From Gordonia sp. ABSL11-1 (GTDB lineage: Bacteria > Actinomycetota > Actinomycetes > Mycobacteriales > Mycobacteriaceae), in NCBI RefSeq assembly GCF_030315685.1, contig NZ_JASXSI010000018.1, positions 1-64,000 on the forward strand: a stretch of DNA of 64,000 nt, written 5' to 3'. The notes beneath the pieces are model-generated. The model was given only the letters and a program-made list of their open reading frames with translations. It made no database searches and was not told the DNA's origin. Of the stretch, positions 49,032-56,689 are shown piece by piece. How positions within the stretch are numbered: the stretch's first letter is position 1; each line of letters opens with the position of its first letter. The position numbers were made by a program, and so were the translations under genes.

Positions 49032-49157
49032 GCATTACGACGACGGCTGGGCGCAGCACGTCACCGGTCCGGACATCCTCCGCCGAGCATAGTGATTACA
49101 ACCCCTGTTCTCCCGGGTTCGGCGATCTCACCGGGTCGTCGGGTCCGGGCGGCGCAG

Positions 49158-50186
49158 CTATGCGGGTTCGCGCATCACACCCACGTGCCGCGCGATCCCG
49201 GACAGCCCGGGGAGTTCCTTGACCGGAGTCCAGGTGCGCAGACCGTCCCGGCTGTCGGAGTAGAGGTGCCGTCCGCGACGGTAGGCGTCGAGGTACATGC
49301 GCCAGGCGCCGCTCGGCAGCTGGACCACCGCCGGCCCCTCCACATACGTGCCCCAGTTACCGGGTGCGACGAATCGGTAGGGACCGATCAGCGACGACGA
49401 GACCGCGTGCTGGATGACCTTTCTCGTCTCGTTCTTGGTGAACGCGTGGTATGTCCCGCCGACCTTCACCACCGTGGTGTCGATGTGATCGGCACCGATC
49501 CCGATGAGCGGAACCGGAGGCGTCCAGAGGCGCAACCCCGGTTCGAGGGCGGTCATCAGGTAGGGCACGAAACCACCGCCGGTCGACATCGACAGGATGA
49601 CATTGACCCGGCCGCCTTCGACGAACCACTCCGGCGCCCACGCCTTGGTGGTGAAGGGCGACAACGACGGACCGTCGCTCGACCCGGCAGACCCCGAGGA
49701 GCCCGGCCCGCTGGACGAACCCAACAGCCCTTTGCCGTCGCCGGTGCCGGGCAGGAGTGCGCAGCAGAGCGGGACGGGGTAGTTCCCGATCGGGGTCCAG
49801 TGCACGCGATCGGCGCTACGGGCGAAGCCGATGTTCGCGCCGGCCGCCGTCGTGTAGGTGATGTAGTACAGGCCATCTGAGTTGCGGAAGATGCTGGCGT
49901 CGCGCACTCGCCCGGCCGGTGGCCGATACGCGGACTGCCGGAGCACCTGGAACCGTGTGCCGTCGCCCGATTGATACACGTCCATGTCGCGGTCGCTGGC
50001 ATTGCTGAACGCCACCATGGTGTACCGCCATCCGGACGGTGCCGCGTTCGCCGGGGCCGCCACCACCAGGCCCGCGACGGCAAGCACCACCATCGACACG
50101 GCGCAGATCAGGCTTTGCTGTGTACGGATCACGGATGCAGTATCGACCACGCGCTCGGCCGACGCGCGGCTTTGGCGATAGATCAT
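49158..50186 (-). CDS. Secreted five-bladed beta-propeller glycosidase-like protein (GH43/62-like)
   Basis: A protein of about 342 residues. A signal peptide is visible (SLICAVSMVVLAVAGLVVAAPANA). The body has propeller features of GH43-clan proteins: VRDASIFRNSDGLYYITYTT (Asp after blade 1), APEWFVEGGRVNVILSMSTG (the E-x-F pocket) and YVEGPAVVQLPSGAWRMYLD (EGP, the usual acid Glu motif). A Ser/Gly-rich insert splits it at about residue 185. ATG 50186 is chosen with GAGG upstream; GTG 50132 is possible. It probably trims arabinan or similar wall or environmental glycans. The start is 4 bases from the stop of the upstream gene. Confidence 0.75.
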   Translation of the reverse strand: MIYRQSRASAERVVDTASVIRTQQSLICAVSMVVLAVAGLVVAAPANAAPSGWRYTMVAFSNASDRDMDVYQSGDGTRFQVLRQSAYRPPAGRVRDASIFRNSDGLYYITYTTAAGANIGFARSADRVHWTPIGNYPVPLCCALLPGTGDGKGLLGSSSGPGSSGSAGSSDGPSLSPFTTKAWAPEWFVEGGRVNVILSMSTGGGFVPYLMTALEPGLRLWTPPVPLIGIGADHIDTTVVKVGGTYHAFTKNETRKVIQHAVSSSLIGPYRFVAPGNWGTYVEGPAVVQLPSGAWRMYLDAYRRGRHLYSDSRDGLRTWTPVKELPGLSGIARHVGVMREPA

Positions 50187-50190
50187 CGCC

Positions 50191-50727
50191 TCAGTCGACG
50201 CGAATCCGCGTCTGGATGTCCCGGATGACCGATCCCAGTACGCCGCGCGACAGGAGCCCGGGACCGAGCGGACCGCCGGAGCCCTCGCCGATGACAGGCA
50301 GTAGTTGCAGGACCGCCCGTGCATCGTCGCTCAGATGTGCCACCTGCCACGACACCTCGTCGTCGACTGCATCCGGCCGTTGTGGGTTCGCCAGCGACAC
50401 CGCCTTGACGGCGTAGGCCGCGGCGCCCAGTGCGTGGGCGCCCATGTGCGCCACTGCCGCAGCCTGTCCCACGGATCGTGCAGCTGCGGCACCCGCCGGT
50501 GTGGTCGCGGCACTCGCCGCCTTCACGGCGATCATCCTCTTGCGGATCTCCTCCGCAGCCGTGCCGCCCCCGTCGCCGTACGCTCGGGCGCGGTCCAGCG
50601 CATCGCGGATCTGCTCGTCGGCGGGTGGGTCCGCCTCGAACAACTGCACGACCCGGCCTGCGCAGTCGGCGGCCCAGCCGGCGAGGATGCGTCGTTCCGC
50701 GTCGCTGAGGGTCTGATCCGAGGTCAT
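50191..50727 (-). CDS. Imm-5-like putative immunity protein
   Basis: 178 residues, all-helical. LAGWAADCAGRVVQLFEADPP, then AYAVKAVSLANPQ with many Ala-rich helices resembles the putative immunity protein family described for polymorphic toxins (Imm-5-like, also common as standalone genes in actinobacteria). No adjacent toxin is recognisable. The following gene is a secreted propeller protein, which could be its partner only by position. The family match is from memory of the WAADCAERVLPLFE type motif and is moderate. Confidence 0.6.
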   Translation of the reverse strand: MTSDQTLSDAERRILAGWAADCAGRVVQLFEADPPADEQIRDALDRARAYGDGGGTAAEEIRKRMIAVKAASAATTPAGAAAARSVGQAAAVAHMGAHALGAAAYAVKAVSLANPQRPDAVDDEVSWQVAHLSDDARAVLQLLPVIGEGSGGPLGPGLLSRGVLGSVIRDIQTRIRVD

Positions 50728-51021
50728 GGGCCGATGGTGCCACGGCCGGTCAGGGCCGAGCGGGAAGTGGGCGCCCCTTGGCTGTTGCCGCCACCGTCGC
50801 ACTGCACGACTCGATGTTCTCCGGTGGCGAGGGTGTCGCCGAGGTAGCGGCCCGGACGTTCCGCGGAACGCGGTGAGTGCTCCTGTGCGCGTGGCGTTCG
50901 ACGGAACGTCGTCGTCGGCGCTCGACGACAGCGTGCGGGTGGGTGCATTCGACCTTCCCGACTGTGGTCCCGCGAAACCGCGGCTCCCCCAGCGACCAAG
51001 GGGCGGATGTTCGGCGGTAAT

Positions 51022-51103
51022 ACGTGGCGAGCGTCGGCTCGACCTCGTCCCGGTGCTGCGACTCGAGGAAGTCATGCACGGCGTCGACGGCGCTGCGCCA
51101 CAC
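51022..51103 (-). pseudogene. Remnant of a GNAT acetyltransferase copy
   Basis: The frame reads WRSAVDAVHDFLESQHRDEV, then EPTLATYY, closely matching WRSAVDATHDFLAEADRDEI, ESRLASDY of the intact GNAT gene at 51871-52362. Similarity ends after about 27 residues. The remaining 300 bases up to the Imm-5-like gene carry nothing I can recognise. Confidence 0.6.
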
Positions 51104-51111
51104 GATTCACG

Positions 51112-51534
51112 TCATCCAACGATTTCTTCTACCCGAACGCCCACCGCGTCATATGTGGGCCGCGCCCGTGCATCTCTTGTGAGCAGGACGGCATCGTTCT
51201 CTCTGGCGGCGAGTGCGACCACACCGTCGTACGTCGCCCCACCTGCCACTCCCATACGGGCAAGAAGCCGATGAGCCTCGGCCACAACACCAGTGGGGAG
51301 AACCAGCGCCTCGACGAAGTTGTCGTCGATCAGGAGTACGGCGTCAGACGGAGCCACTCGGGCGTCCCCCGGCAGACGAGTCAGCACTGAATACGTCTCC
51401 GTCAGGGCATGTCCGCTGAGCGCAAGCGACCGGCCGTCAACGTGGGATCGAACCACATCGTGAGCGGCGTGAGACGCCACGAGTAGGGGCACCGCGACAC
51501 TGGTATCGACGGCGAATCGCCGACTCGTGGTCAC
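51112..51534 (-). CDS. vapC: VapC-type PIN-domain toxin (first pair)
   Basis: 140 residues. PIN-domain acidic residues are in place: Asp10 in FAVDTSVAV, Glu46 in LTETYSV, Asp103 in ATYDGVVALAA and Asp121 in LLTRDARA. VapC toxins are metal-dependent RNases that often cut tRNA. The start overlaps the stop of an AbrB-type antitoxin gene (ATGA), giving antitoxin-then-toxin order typical of autoregulated pairs. Confidence 0.9.
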   Translation of the reverse strand: MTTSRRFAVDTSVAVPLLVASHAAHDVVRSHVDGRSLALSGHALTETYSVLTRLPGDARVAPSDAVLLIDDNFVEALVLPTGVVAEAHRLLARMGVAGGATYDGVVALAARENDAVLLTRDARARPTYDAVGVRVEEIVG

Positions 51535-51770
51535 CGTCTGGTGGAATCGATCAACGCGAACATGACCTCGTCGGTCACCGTCGTGTCAGACTCGGTGACC
51601 AGGTGCCCGTCTGCACCCTTCACCAACCGTGCCGTTCGTCCGCCCGGAGTCACCTGCAGACCCCCGCCGTACAGCGAGATGTCCACGGTCGAGCCCGGCG
51701 TTATCCCCAACAGTTCCCGAAGGGCCTTCGGCAAGAGCAAACGCCCGCCCGAATCAATCGTGGCTTCCAT
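51531..51770 (-). CDS. vapB: AbrB/MazE-type antitoxin (first pair)
   Basis: 79 residues. MEATIDSGGRLLLPKALREL, then LGITPGSTVDISLYGGGLQV is a SpoVT/AbrB swapped-hairpin DNA-binding domain; the C-terminal 35 residues (DTTVTDEVMFALIDSTRR) would wrap the toxin. It should repress its own promoter and neutralise the PIN toxin encoded next. No obvious palindrome was found in the 100 bases upstream. Confidence 0.88.
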   Translation of the reverse strand: MEATIDSGGRLLLPKALRELLGITPGSTVDISLYGGGLQVTPGGRTARLVKGADGHLVTESDTTVTDEVMFALIDSTRR

Positions 51771-51870
51771 GGGGCCAGACTACCAGCGCAATCCCATCGT
51801 CGGCAGCGTCGATAGGGATCCGTCGGCGACCTCTGCATCTTTGCTCATGGCACGACCACCGGTCGCGTCG

Positions 51871-52362
51871 CTAGACGTTGACGCGGAACTCGGCCGCTTC
51901 GGAATCTGTACCCTCGCCACGAGATGCCATGTGAAGAATCGGGTAGTGGCGACCCTGGTCGTCCAGCTCGCTCCTGCCGACACGGACGAAACCGCGGCGA
52001 CGGTAGAACTCGACCGCCTGCGTATTCTGCTCGTTGACGTCTACGGTTGTCACGCCACGCTCGGCGATGACGAACGACAGAAGGACGGTACCGATCCCAT
52101 GGCCGCGCTGGCGCGCGTCGACAAAGAGCATCTCGAGGCTCTCCCCTGAGACTCCTGCGAACCCGACTGGGAGCCCGCCGCGATCGGCAACGTGCAGATC
52201 GACCTGCGGCAAGTAGTCCGACGCCAGCCGCGACTCGATCTCGTCACGGTCGGCCTCAGCGAGAAAGTCATGCGTGGCGTCGACGGCACTGCGCCATACG
52301 CCGACGAGATCGGCATACTCGGCCTCGCCGAACGAGTCTCTGATCAGGAGATCATCACTCAC
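51871..52362 (-). CDS. GNAT-family N-acetyltransferase
   Basis: 163 residues from GTG 52362. The acetyl-CoA loop is EMLFVDARQRGHGIGTVLLS (R/Q-x-x-G-x-G/A), followed by VDVNEQNTQAVEFYRRRGFVRVGRSELDDQGR, typical of GNAT motif B. The last residues, EFRVNV, copy the C-terminal tail of YchF (EFRFNV). An in-frame stretch upstream of GTG also reads EFRFNV. The gene seems to sit between repeats of the ychF 3' end. It resembles acetyltransferases of the ElaA/YiaC group; the substrate is unknown. Confidence 0.85.
   Translation of the reverse strand: MSDDLLIRDSFGEAEYADLVGVWRSAVDATHDFLAEADRDEIESRLASDYLPQVDLHVADRGGLPVGFAGVSGESLEMLFVDARQRGHGIGTVLLSFVIAERGVTTVDVNEQNTQAVEFYRRRGFVRVGRSELDDQGRHYPILHMASRGEGTDSEAAEFRVNV
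51875..51895. repeat. Diverged copy of the ychF 3' end (copy C)
   Basis: Matches copies A (53630-53650) and B (52391-52411) at 17 of 21 positions, same orientation. Confidence 0.55.
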
Positions 52363-52390
52363 CGTTGACAGGCTACGCGGCGGTCGCTGG

Positions 52391-52411
52391 ACGTTGAACC
52401 GGAACTCCACC
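52391..52411. repeat. Exact 21-base copy of the ychF 3' end (copy B)
   Basis: Identical over 21 bases (beginning ACGTTGAACCGG) to 53630-53650 at the end of ychF, in the same orientation, 1239 bases away. It lies between the GNAT gene and the second vapC. Confidence 0.8.
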
Positions 52412-52432
52412 GCGTGACGGCGTCGATAAACG

Positions 52433-52801
52433 TCACCCGATGACAGAATTCACCCCGACCTCGACGCATACCGCTCTCAGCCGCTTGTCCCTTGTCCACA
52501 GCGTGGCGCCGTCGACGAGAAGTGCAGAACCCAGTAGCCCAGCATCGACCGGGCTCAACCCGCGACCCCAGAGTCGTCGAGTCTCGACGAGGTGCAGCAA
52601 CTCCCCATGGGTGAGAACGGGAAACCGGGCAAGATTGCCCAGCAGATCGATCACGACGTCCCGGTTCGCGATCGATCCCATTGCGAGTTCTTCTACAACC
52701 AGTGGGTGACAGCCGATCTCATCGTCGGCAAGCAACGTCGTCAGAAGCTCGTTCTTGGTGTGCAGATGGTCGATCCAGACCGACGTGTCAACAAGGATCA
52801 T
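52433..52801 (-). CDS. vapC: VapC-type PIN-domain toxin (second pair)
   Basis: 122 residues. Acidic pocket: Asp5 in LVDTSVWIDHL, Glu37/38 in PLVVEELAMG, Asp86 in LSPVDAGLLGSALL and Asp105 in LWTRDKRL. The start overlaps the antitoxin stop (ATGA). It is closer to the VapC branch that pairs with ribbon-helix-helix antitoxins than to the first pair, so the two pairs were acquired separately. Confidence 0.9.
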   Translation of the reverse strand: MILVDTSVWIDHLHTKNELLTTLLADDEIGCHPLVVEELAMGSIANRDVVIDLLGNLARFPVLTHGELLHLVETRRLWGRGLSPVDAGLLGSALLVDGATLWTRDKRLRAVCVEVGVNSVIG

Positions 52802-52995
52802 CCGACCGACGACCGACGACGCGGAGCGGCCGCCGCGGCCGGATCGGTGCCACCGAGGGCAGCCAGCCGACGCGCACTCTCGGTGCGAATCAACGCCTCC
52901 AGCCCATTACGAATGAGCGCCGCCCTCTCATGAACGCCGGTCAGCTCGGCCGCTTTCGCCAAGAGCTCGTCGTCGAGGGTCACTGTGGTGCGCAT
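52798..52995 (-). CDS. vapB: Ribbon-helix-helix VapB-type antitoxin (second pair)
   Basis: 65 residues: MRTTVTLDDELLAKAAELTG, then VHERAALIRNGLEALIRTES. The N-terminal strand and two helices form an RHH DNA-binding dimer as in VapB22-type antitoxins; the rest contacts the toxin. Overlap with vapC by four bases. It should autoregulate the operon. Confidence 0.88.
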   Translation of the reverse strand: MRTTVTLDDELLAKAAELTGVHERAALIRNGLEALIRTESARRLAALGGTDPAAAAAPRRRSSVG

Positions 52996-53059
52996 ACCGC
53001 ATCTCCGATCGCATCAGAATATGCCAGCAATGATGCCATCGAGCAGCTATTCTCGCCAC

Positions 53060-53636
53060 ATGCCCATGCCGCTCACAGTTCCCGTAACTCACGGCACAGG
53101 AGTGCGGCTTCGCCCATTCACCGACGACGACGCCCCGCTTGTGGCAGCGGCGTCGCACGACCCCTGAACCCTTTGATCTCAGTACGCAGTGACAGCTCGA
53201 CCGACGACGCACTAGCTTTCATTCAGCGTCAACACGATCGGCTTCCCGCCGGAGTCGGATACTCGTTCGCAGTTGCCACGACGAACGACGACATTGCGGT
53301 CGGACAGATCGGACTGTGGACACGAGATATTTCTGAAGGGCGCGTGTCAACGGGCTACTGGATCACCACAGCCAATCGCGGGCATGGGTTTGCCCGGGCC
53401 GCGCTGACGACGCTCGCCGATGGGCCTTCAGCTTTCCTGAAGTTGCGCGCATGGAGTTGCACGTGGAGCCGCGGAACGAGGCATCGCGGCGCACTGCCGA
53501 GACCTGCGGATTCGTGCGCGGGGAATTGTTGCGCGGTTGGCTGCGGATCGGGGCCGAGCGCCGTGACGTGTTCGTCTACACTCGAATCGCCCAGCGCAAG
53601 GCGGAAGATGTTGAATTGGAATCAATTACACGTTGA
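53060..53636 (+). pseudogene. RimJ/RimL-type GNAT acetyltransferase, two frameshifts
   Basis: Three frames in order make one protein: VTHGTGVRLRPFTDDDAPLV (first), NPLISVRSDSSTDDALAFIQ with VGQIGLWTRDISEGRVSTGY and RGHGFARAALTTLAD (second), and WAFSFPEVARMELHVEPRNE, ASRRTAETCGFVRGELLRGW (third). Shifts lie at about 53160 and 53422. Restored length is about 190 residues, normal for the family. The last bases overlap the convergent end of ychF and its tail repeat. Confidence 0.75.
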
Positions 53637-54705
53637 ACCGGAACTCCACCACGTCACCGTCGGCCATCACGTAGTCCTTGCCCTCCATGCGCACCTTGCC
53701 CGCGGCCTTGGCGGCGGCCATCGTGCCCGCGGCGTCCAGGTCGTCGAAGGACACGATCTCGGCCTTGATGAAGCCCTTCTCGAAGTCCGTGTGGATGACG
53801 CCGGCGGCCTTCGGCGCGGTGTCGCCGCGGTGGATCGTCCAGGCCCGCGATTCCTTGGGGCCGGCTGTCAGGTAGGTCTGCAGGCCGAGCGTGTGGAATC
53901 CGGCGCGGGCGAGAGAGCGCAGCCCGGGCTCGTCCTGACCGATCGAGTCGAGTAGTTCCTGCGCGTCGGCCTCGTCGAGTTCGAGCAGTTCGCTCTCGAC
54001 CTTCGCGTCGAGGAAGACCGCGTCGGCCGGCGCGATCGCGGCCCGCAGTTCGTCCTTACGGGCGTCGTCGGTCAGCACGCCCTCGTCGGCGTTGAAAACG
54101 TAGAGGAACGGCTTCGCGGTCATCAGATGCAGCTCGCGAACCGCGGTCAGATCGAACGAATCCTTTTGTGAGAACAGCGTTTTGCCCGAGTTGAGGATCT
54201 CTTGGGCCTTCTGCGCGGCGGCGACCGTCTCGACGAGGTCCTTGTTCTTGCGGGAGTCCTTCTCCAACCGCGGCAGCGATTTCTCGATGGTCTGCAGGTC
54301 GGCGAGGATCAGCTCGGTCTCGATCACGCCGATGTCGGATAGCGGGTCCACGCGGCCGTCGACGTGCACGACGTCGTCGTCGGCGAAGACACGGACCACC
54401 TGGCAGATGGCATCGGCCTCACGGATGTTCGCGAGGAACTGGTTGCCCATCCCCTCCCCCTCGGAAGCGCCCTTGACGATGCCCGCTATGTCGACGAAGG
54501 ACACGGTGGCTGGGAGGATGCGCTCGCTGGAGAAGATTTCCGCCAGCCGATCGAGGCGCTTGTCCGGGAGCTCGACGACGCCGATGTTCGGCTCGATGGT
54601 GGCGAACGGGTAGTTCGCCGCGAGCACGTCGTTGCGGGTCAGAGCATTGAACAGGGTCGACTTGCCGACGTTGGGCAGTCCGACGATTCCGAGGGTGAGA
54701 CTCAC
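53626..54705 (-). CDS. ychF: Obg-like GTPase/ATPase YchF
   Basis: 359 residues. P-loop GLPNVGKSTLFNALT, G2/G3 region VVELPDKRLDRLAEIF and VDIAGIVKGASEGEGMGNQFL, and C-terminal TGS domain ending AGKVRMEGKDYVMADGDVVE FRFNV. YchF prefers ATP and is a conserved translation and stress protein. Its last 21 bases recur twice downstream around accessory genes. It is intact and full length, so any insertion events restored the tail. Confidence 0.95.
   Translation of the reverse strand: MSLTLGIVGLPNVGKSTLFNALTRNDVLAANYPFATIEPNIGVVELPDKRLDRLAEIFSSERILPATVSFVDIAGIVKGASEGEGMGNQFLANIREADAICQVVRVFADDDVVHVDGRVDPLSDIGVIETELILADLQTIEKSLPRLEKDSRKNKDLVETVAAAQKAQEILNSGKTLFSQKDSFDLTAVRELHLMTAKPFLYVFNADEGVLTDDARKDELRAAIAPADAVFLDAKVESELLELDEADAQELLDSIGQDEPGLRSLARAGFHTLGLQTYLTAGPKESRAWTIHRGDTAPKAAGVIHTDFEKGFIKAEIVSFDDLDAAGTMAAAKAAGKVRMEGKDYVMADGDVVEFRFNV
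53630..53650. repeat. ychF 3' end, parental copy A of the direct repeat
   Basis: The native sequence encoding EFRFNV at the YchF C-terminus, repeated exactly at 52391-52411 and with 4 mismatches at 51875-51895. Confidence 0.8.
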
Positions 54706-54815
54706 GGGCGCCCAGTCTATCGGCCGCGCACGCGGGGACGGCGGGCGCAGTCGTCGGGCGCAGTGGACGGGGCGTCAGTGCCAGGGGGTCCGCGGCCGGA
54801 CGCTCGGGCCGGCGA

Positions 54816-56084
54816 TCACGTCGCCGTCGACGTGCCCGGGTCCTGCGCCGGCGCATCGTCGGGCGGATCGTCGTCCCGCACCTCACCAGCGTGTGCGCTG
54901 ACCGGCGTGTTCGTCGGCGGCAGCGTCTCACCGGCGCGTTCGGCGATCTGTTCGTTGAGATACCGCAGTATCACCGCCAGCGCAGCCGCCGCGGGCACGG
55001 CGAGAAACGCGCCCGTGATGCCGAACAGGGTGCCGCCGAGCGTGACGGCCAGCAGCACGATCACCGCATGCAGATCCATCGACTTCGACTGCAACCACGG
55101 CTGCAGCACATTGCCCTCGAGTTGCTGCACGGCGAGGATGATGCCGAGGACGATGAGCGCCGTCGTCAGCCCGTTGGAGACGAGCGCGATCAACACGGCG
55201 AGCGCACCCGCGACGAACGCACCGACGATCGGGATGAAACCGCCCAGGAACGTGATGACCACCAGCACCCCGGCGAGCGGGACACCGAGGATGAACAAGC
55301 CGGCACCGATCAGGGCGGCGTCGACGAAACTCACGATGGCCTGGGTGCGGATGAAACCACCGAGGCTGTTCCACATCCGGGTCAGCACCTCACCGATGTG
55401 CGTACCGGACGGCTTGCCGGCGGTGCGGTCGAGCCACGGGATGAACTTGGGACCGTCCTTGAGGAAGAAGAACACCAGGATCAGCGCAGTGAACAGGGTG
55501 ACCAGGATCGAGGTCGCGGTGCCGACACCGCTGAAGACACCTTCGGCGATGCTCGACGCGCTCGACTGCAACTTGTCGGTGACCGTGCCGACCATGTTGT
55601 CGAGTTGCTCGTCCTTGACGTTCAACGGCGGTCCCTGGATCCAGTCCTGGAGCTTGTGCACACCGTCTGTGGCCCGGGAGGCCAGCTCCGGCGCCTGGCT
55701 CACGATGCTCGGCACGATGAGGCTGATGACGCCGGCGAACACGCCGACCGCGAGGAGCATCATCACCAGCGATGCCGCTGCCGCGGGGACACCCCGGTTA
55801 CGCATCCACCGCGCCGGCGGCCAGAGCACGGTGCACACGATGATGGCGAACAAGACCGGGAGCAGGATCACCCAGAGCTTCCCGAGGACCCACATCAGCA
55901 CCCAGAAGGCCGCGACGACCAGGACGATCTGAAGACTGACGACCGCCGACGACCGCAGGCCCGACAGGACCACCTGCGCGCGGGTCGGAGGTGCGGTCAC
56001 CGTCGTCGTCGACGACTCGTCCGACGGCCTCCCGGACCGTTTCGACGTATCCGATGTGCCGGGAACATCCGCTTCTTCTGCCAC
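54816..56084 (-). CDS. AI-2E family transporter (PerM-like), second copy
   Basis: 422 residues. A disordered N-terminus is followed by membrane helices (SLQIVLVVAAFWVLMWVLGKLWVILLPVL). A soluble region holds RATDGVHKLQDWIQGPPLNV. The C-terminal family block includes FLGGFIPIVGAFVAGALAVL, LEGNVLQPWLQSKSMDLHAV and GITGAFLAVPAAAAL. The tail is acidic and Pro-rich. It shares layout but little detail with the transporter at 11717-13033. It lies upstream of ychF with a 110-base gap. Confidence 0.9.
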   Translation of the reverse strand: MAEEADVPGTSDTSKRSGRPSDESSTTTVTAPPTRAQVVLSGLRSSAVVSLQIVLVVAAFWVLMWVLGKLWVILLPVLFAIIVCTVLWPPARWMRNRGVPAAAASLVMMLLAVGVFAGVISLIVPSIVSQAPELASRATDGVHKLQDWIQGPPLNVKDEQLDNMVGTVTDKLQSSASSIAEGVFSGVGTATSILVTLFTALILVFFFLKDGPKFIPWLDRTAGKPSGTHIGEVLTRMWNSLGGFIRTQAIVSFVDAALIGAGLFILGVPLAGVLVVITFLGGFIPIVGAFVAGALAVLIALVSNGLTTALIVLGIILAVQQLEGNVLQPWLQSKSMDLHAVIVLLAVTLGGTLFGITGAFLAVPAAAALAVILRYLNEQIAERAGETLPPTNTPVSAHAGEVRDDDPPDDAPAQDPGTSTAT

Positions 56085-56204
56085 GCAGAGATCGTCACAT
56101 ACTCGCTGCGCGCGTGAGTCGTTCCGACGGTGTGTCGCCCGTCGGGCGCGTCACGGCGGGCCGGACGTCGGCGCGAGCGGCCCTGACGCATAAGGCGCTA
56201 AGAG

Positions 56205-56579
56205 TCAGTGCCGCTTGAACTTGCGCTCGACGTAGCGGACCAATTCGTTGACCGCCTCGAGTTGGAGCACCATCGGCGAGATCGGCTGCGCCGAGCAGAT
56301 CGGGTCGAGCATCGTCGGCGCGGCGTCGTCGGGCCGGGTGGTCGTCGACGCCGAGCCGGTGCGAGCCGGCGCACCGCCGGCGGCGGCGTACCGCCTGGCT
56401 TGTCCGCCGCGCGCCGAGGCTTGTCGCCGAGTCCCGTGGCCGCAGGCCTTCTCGATGGTCTCGGGTCCGTACAGACCCATCATGATCTCCAGTCCCCACG
56501 CCGGGAGTTCGGACAGGGCTGGTTCGCGGCTCCGACGCCATTGTCGGTCACCATCGAACGGTGTGTTCATGACCAACAT
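56205..56579 (-). CDS. Small protein of unknown function
   Basis: 124 residues; ATG at 56579 or 56570, neither with a clear ribosome site. A readable N-terminus (RSREPALSELPAWGLEIMMGLYG) and C-terminus (LQLEAVNELVRYVERKFKRH) flank a disordered Ala/Arg/Thr-rich middle. The two ordered ends are amphipathic helices. I do not recognise a family. It diverges from the Ada-AlkA-Ogt gene by 110 bases. Confidence 0.5.
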   Translation of the reverse strand: MLVMNTPFDGDRQWRRSREPALSELPAWGLEIMMGLYGPETIEKACGHGTRRQASARGGQARRYAAAGGAPARTGSASTTTRPDDAAPTMLDPICSAQPISPMVLQLEAVNELVRYVERKFKRH

Positions 56580-56671
56580 CGTGCCAGGGAATGTTAGCTA
56601 CGTCACTCAAATGGCCGATGAGCGGGCCGTCGCATCACCATGTCCGATTCCCGCCAGGATTATCGGACGAT

Positions 56672-56684
56672 CACTGTCACAGTG
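56672..56684. promoter_or_regulatory. Palindrome CACTG-TCA-CAGTG before the Ada fusion gene
   Basis: A perfect 13-base inverted repeat ending 5 bases before the GTG start. Ada-type activators bind upstream boxes, so a site this close to the start would more likely repress or be a secondary site. Confidence 0.4.
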
Positions 56685-56689
56685 GTGGG

